Below, piece by piece: positions 43,086 to 44,313 of a DNA stretch of 44,313 nt; within the stretch, counting starts at the first letter, position 1; every line of letters begins with the position of its first letter. Origin of the DNA: Eubacteriaceae bacterium CHKCI004 (GTDB lineage Bacteria; Bacillota; Clostridia; Lachnospirales; Lachnospiraceae); contig FCNR01000011.1 of NCBI GenBank assembly GCA_900016875.1, positions 1 to 44,313 of the forward strand, in the 5' to 3' direction. The notes beneath the pieces are model-generated. The model did not search any database, had not been told where the DNA came from, and saw only the letters and a program-made list of their open reading frames with translations. Both the position numbers and the translations under genes were made by a program.

Positions 43086-44012
43086 ATGGGAAATGTAAAA
43101 AGCAGCGCCGGGCAGAAAACGGACAGCATGGAAACCGGGGAAAATACTGGCACAGATGTTATGACATCTGTGAAGCTGCGTAATGGCGTGCAGATGCCTA
43201 TGGTTGGTTACGGTGTGTTTCAGATCACCGACGGGGCGCAGTGCGAGCAGTGCGTCGGGGACGCCATCGCGGCCGGCTACCGGATGATCGATACGGCGGC
43301 TGCCTATTATAATGAAGAGGCGGTAGGAAAGGCTGTCCGGGCTTCCGGCGTTGACAGGAAGGAGCTGTTTATCACCACAAAGCTCTGGGTACAGGACGCG
43401 GGCTACGATAGCACTCTGCGGGCCTTTGATGAATCCATGAAGAGACTGGGCCTTTCGCATCTGGATCTGTATCTGATTCATCAGCCCTTCGGCGATTATT
43501 ACAGCGCATGGCGCGCCATGGAACGTCTGTATCAGGAAGGCGCCGTCCGGGCCATCGGCGTCAGCAATTTTCCCCCGGAACGGCTGGTAGACCTGTGCAT
43601 GAATCAGGAGATACCGCCTATGGTCGATCAGATAGAGATTCATCCGTTCTTTCACCAGCAGGAGGCGGTGCGGGTCATGGGAAGCTACGGCGTGATTCCG
43701 GAAGCATGGGGGCCTCTATCAGAAGGACAGAAGGATATCTTTCATCATAAGACACTGGTAAAGATCGCAGAGAACCATGGCAAAACCACCGCGCAGGTTG
43801 TTCTCCGGTGGCATCTGCAAAGAGGAATCCCGGCGATCCCGCGGACAGTGCATAAAGAGCGGATGCAGGAAAACCTTGCCATCCGGGATTTCGTCCTGAG
43901 CGAGAAAGAGATGGAGATGATCGACGCTATGGATATCGGACACAGCGAGATCATCGACCACCGGTGCTTTTGTACGGCGAGACAGCTCAACAGCGTGAAG
44001 ATTCACGACTAA
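43086..44012 (+). CDS. Aldo/keto reductase (2,5-diketogluconate reductase-like)
   Basis: 308 residues; AAAGGAGG precedes the ATG. A 25-residue polar N-terminal extension is followed by the barrel: VKLRNGVQMPMVGYGVFQI, MIDTAAAYYNEEAVG (catalytic Asp, Tyr), FITTKLWV (Lys), LYLIHQPFGDYY (His), AIGVSNFPPERL and GKTTAQVVLRWHLQRGIPAI. Unlike the two other AKRs it has no iron-sulfur domain and belongs to the DkgA/prostaglandin-F-synthase branch. It uses NADPH to reduce aldehydes or ketones. It is controlled by the divergent LysR gene. A second copy of its promoter region lies directly downstream. Confidence 0.92.
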   Translation: MGNVKSSAGQKTDSMETGENTGTDVMTSVKLRNGVQMPMVGYGVFQITDGAQCEQCVGDAIAAGYRMIDTAAAYYNEEAVGKAVRASGVDRKELFITTKLWVQDAGYDSTLRAFDESMKRLGLSHLDLYLIHQPFGDYYSAWRAMERLYQEGAVRAIGVSNFPPERLVDLCMNQEIPPMVDQIEIHPFFHQQEAVRVMGSYGVIPEAWGPLSEGQKDIFHHKTLVKIAENHGKTTAQVVLRWHLQRGIPAIPRTVHKERMQENLAIRDFVLSEKEMEMIDAMDIGHSEIIDHRCFCTARQLNSVKIHD

Positions 44013-44020
44013 ACTGTGGG

Positions 44021-44092
44021 TTTCACTATGCGTTTTAGTTATAAAGTTCTGCTGAATCGGCATTGTACATTTGTTGGAAAAAGACGTACAAT
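44021..44092 (+). promoter_or_regulatory. Second copy of the AKR control region
   Basis: ACTATGCGTTTTAGTTATA (44025-44043) matches the operator at 42982. TTGTAC (44063-44068), 18 bases, TACAAT (44087-44092) matches the AKR promoter in sequence and spacing. Identity to 42980-43040 is roughly three quarters by eye. It should drive the gene starting at 44173. Confidence 0.7.
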
Positions 44093-44172
44093 GTGAACTG
44101 TCAGAAAGACATATGTCAGAAGTAATCAATAAGAATAATCACGCAGAATCATAAGCATAGGAGGAATTTATC

Positions 44173-44190
44173 ATGGAATTTATAACATGA
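44173..44190 (+). pseudogene. Start of a second AKR-like gene, cut after five codons
   Basis: ATAGGAGGAATTTATC precedes ATG GAA TTT ATA ACA TGA, giving MEFIT and a stop. MEFITL followed by NNGVKMP is a common opening of DkgA-type AKRs, and the promoter is a copy of that of the AKR next door, so this is probably the 5-prime end of a tandem AKR duplicate. The sequence after codon five is unrelated. Confidence 0.55.
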
Positions 44191-44313
44191 TATTGGGGTC
44201 AAAAGCCTGTCTATAGCACCTTGAAAAGTTCATATATTTTGTAGTAAATACAAGCCGAAATGCTTCTCTTGCTGTATAATAGAGCTATCCTAGAAAAGAA
44301 GGTAATCTTTATG
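44188..44313 (+). mobile_element. Possible left end of an inserted element
   Basis: From about TGATATTGGGG onwards the sequence is AT-rich, non-coding and unlike the AKR family. It carries TATAAT (44275-44280), a GAAGG site and an ATG at 44311-44313 that opens a gene beyond the window. A short non-coding end followed by a promoter and gene fits an insertion sequence or other element, but no transposase or terminal repeat can be seen. Confidence 0.35.

Noticed and set aside
1-44313. CRISPR array, prophage or toxin-antitoxin system
   Set aside because: No regularly spaced repeats, Cas, phage structural or toxin-antitoxin genes were found on either strand.

Overview
The window looks like chromosome from a gut-type Clostridia, most likely Lachnospiraceae. 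The grounds are strong AGGAGG-type ribosome binding sites, GTG/TTG starts, a twin 2-hydroxyacyl-CoA dehydratase activase, 4Fe-4S aldo/keto reductases, a DNA-entry-type nuclease and BspA-like surface repeats. I cannot name a species. No rRNA, CRISPR array, phage module or complete insertion sequence is visible. There is one tRNA gene, tRNA-Leu(CAA).

Layout. 1-2071 (minus) is the N-terminal part of a thioester/Cna-B surface protein of the kind carried by Tn1549-like conjugative elements. An AT-rich strip follows. 2426-5937 holds a MarR regulator, a broken DHA2 efflux pump, a lipoprotein esterase and a shortened RibD-C-like reductase. 5949-6196 is the tRNA-Leu unit. 6296-11315 is a VanRS-like two-component system divergent from a YfhO-type membrane protein, with TTAAGAA repeats between them. 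11415-14654 carries a sugar O-acetyltransferase, a ferredoxin-type aldo/keto reductase (AKR) and a lipoprotein hydrolase. 14889-18626 is an ABC transporter with two permeases and a cation diffusion facilitator. 19116-23508 is a small lipoprotein, a DUF4405 membrane protein and a damaged MoxR/DUF58/transglutaminase operon. 23752-28170 is the large activase behind a structured leader. 28267-30223 (minus) is a P1B metal ATPase under a CsoR-like operator. 30581-33667 holds a leucine-rich surface protein, a secreted nuclease and a YbhN-like protein. 33661-44313 is a redox-rich accessory region with a damaged SDR, a flavodoxin, two LysR regulators, a D-2-hydroxyacid dehydrogenase, an iron alcohol dehydrogenase, a lipoprotein hydrolase, two AKRs, a damaged secreted Ig/flavodoxin protein, and a third AKR start that appears interrupted at the right edge.

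Two themes stand out. First, at least seven genes carry clean internal or 5-prime deletions: the MFS pump, RibD-like reductase, MoxR, DUF58, XRE regulator, SDR and Ig-flavodoxin. Flanking reading frames and motifs are otherwise well preserved. In two cases the junction can be read as a short microhomology. This is either a lineage losing gene interiors by microhomology deletion or an artefact of sequencing or assembly, and reads would decide. Second, lipoprotein alpha/beta hydrolases, AKRs, flavodoxins and LysR regulators recur together. An ACTATRCGTTT motif lies upstream of AKR genes in three places, which suggests one regulon for surface ester cleavage coupled to cytoplasmic carbonyl reduction. 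That functional link is inference.
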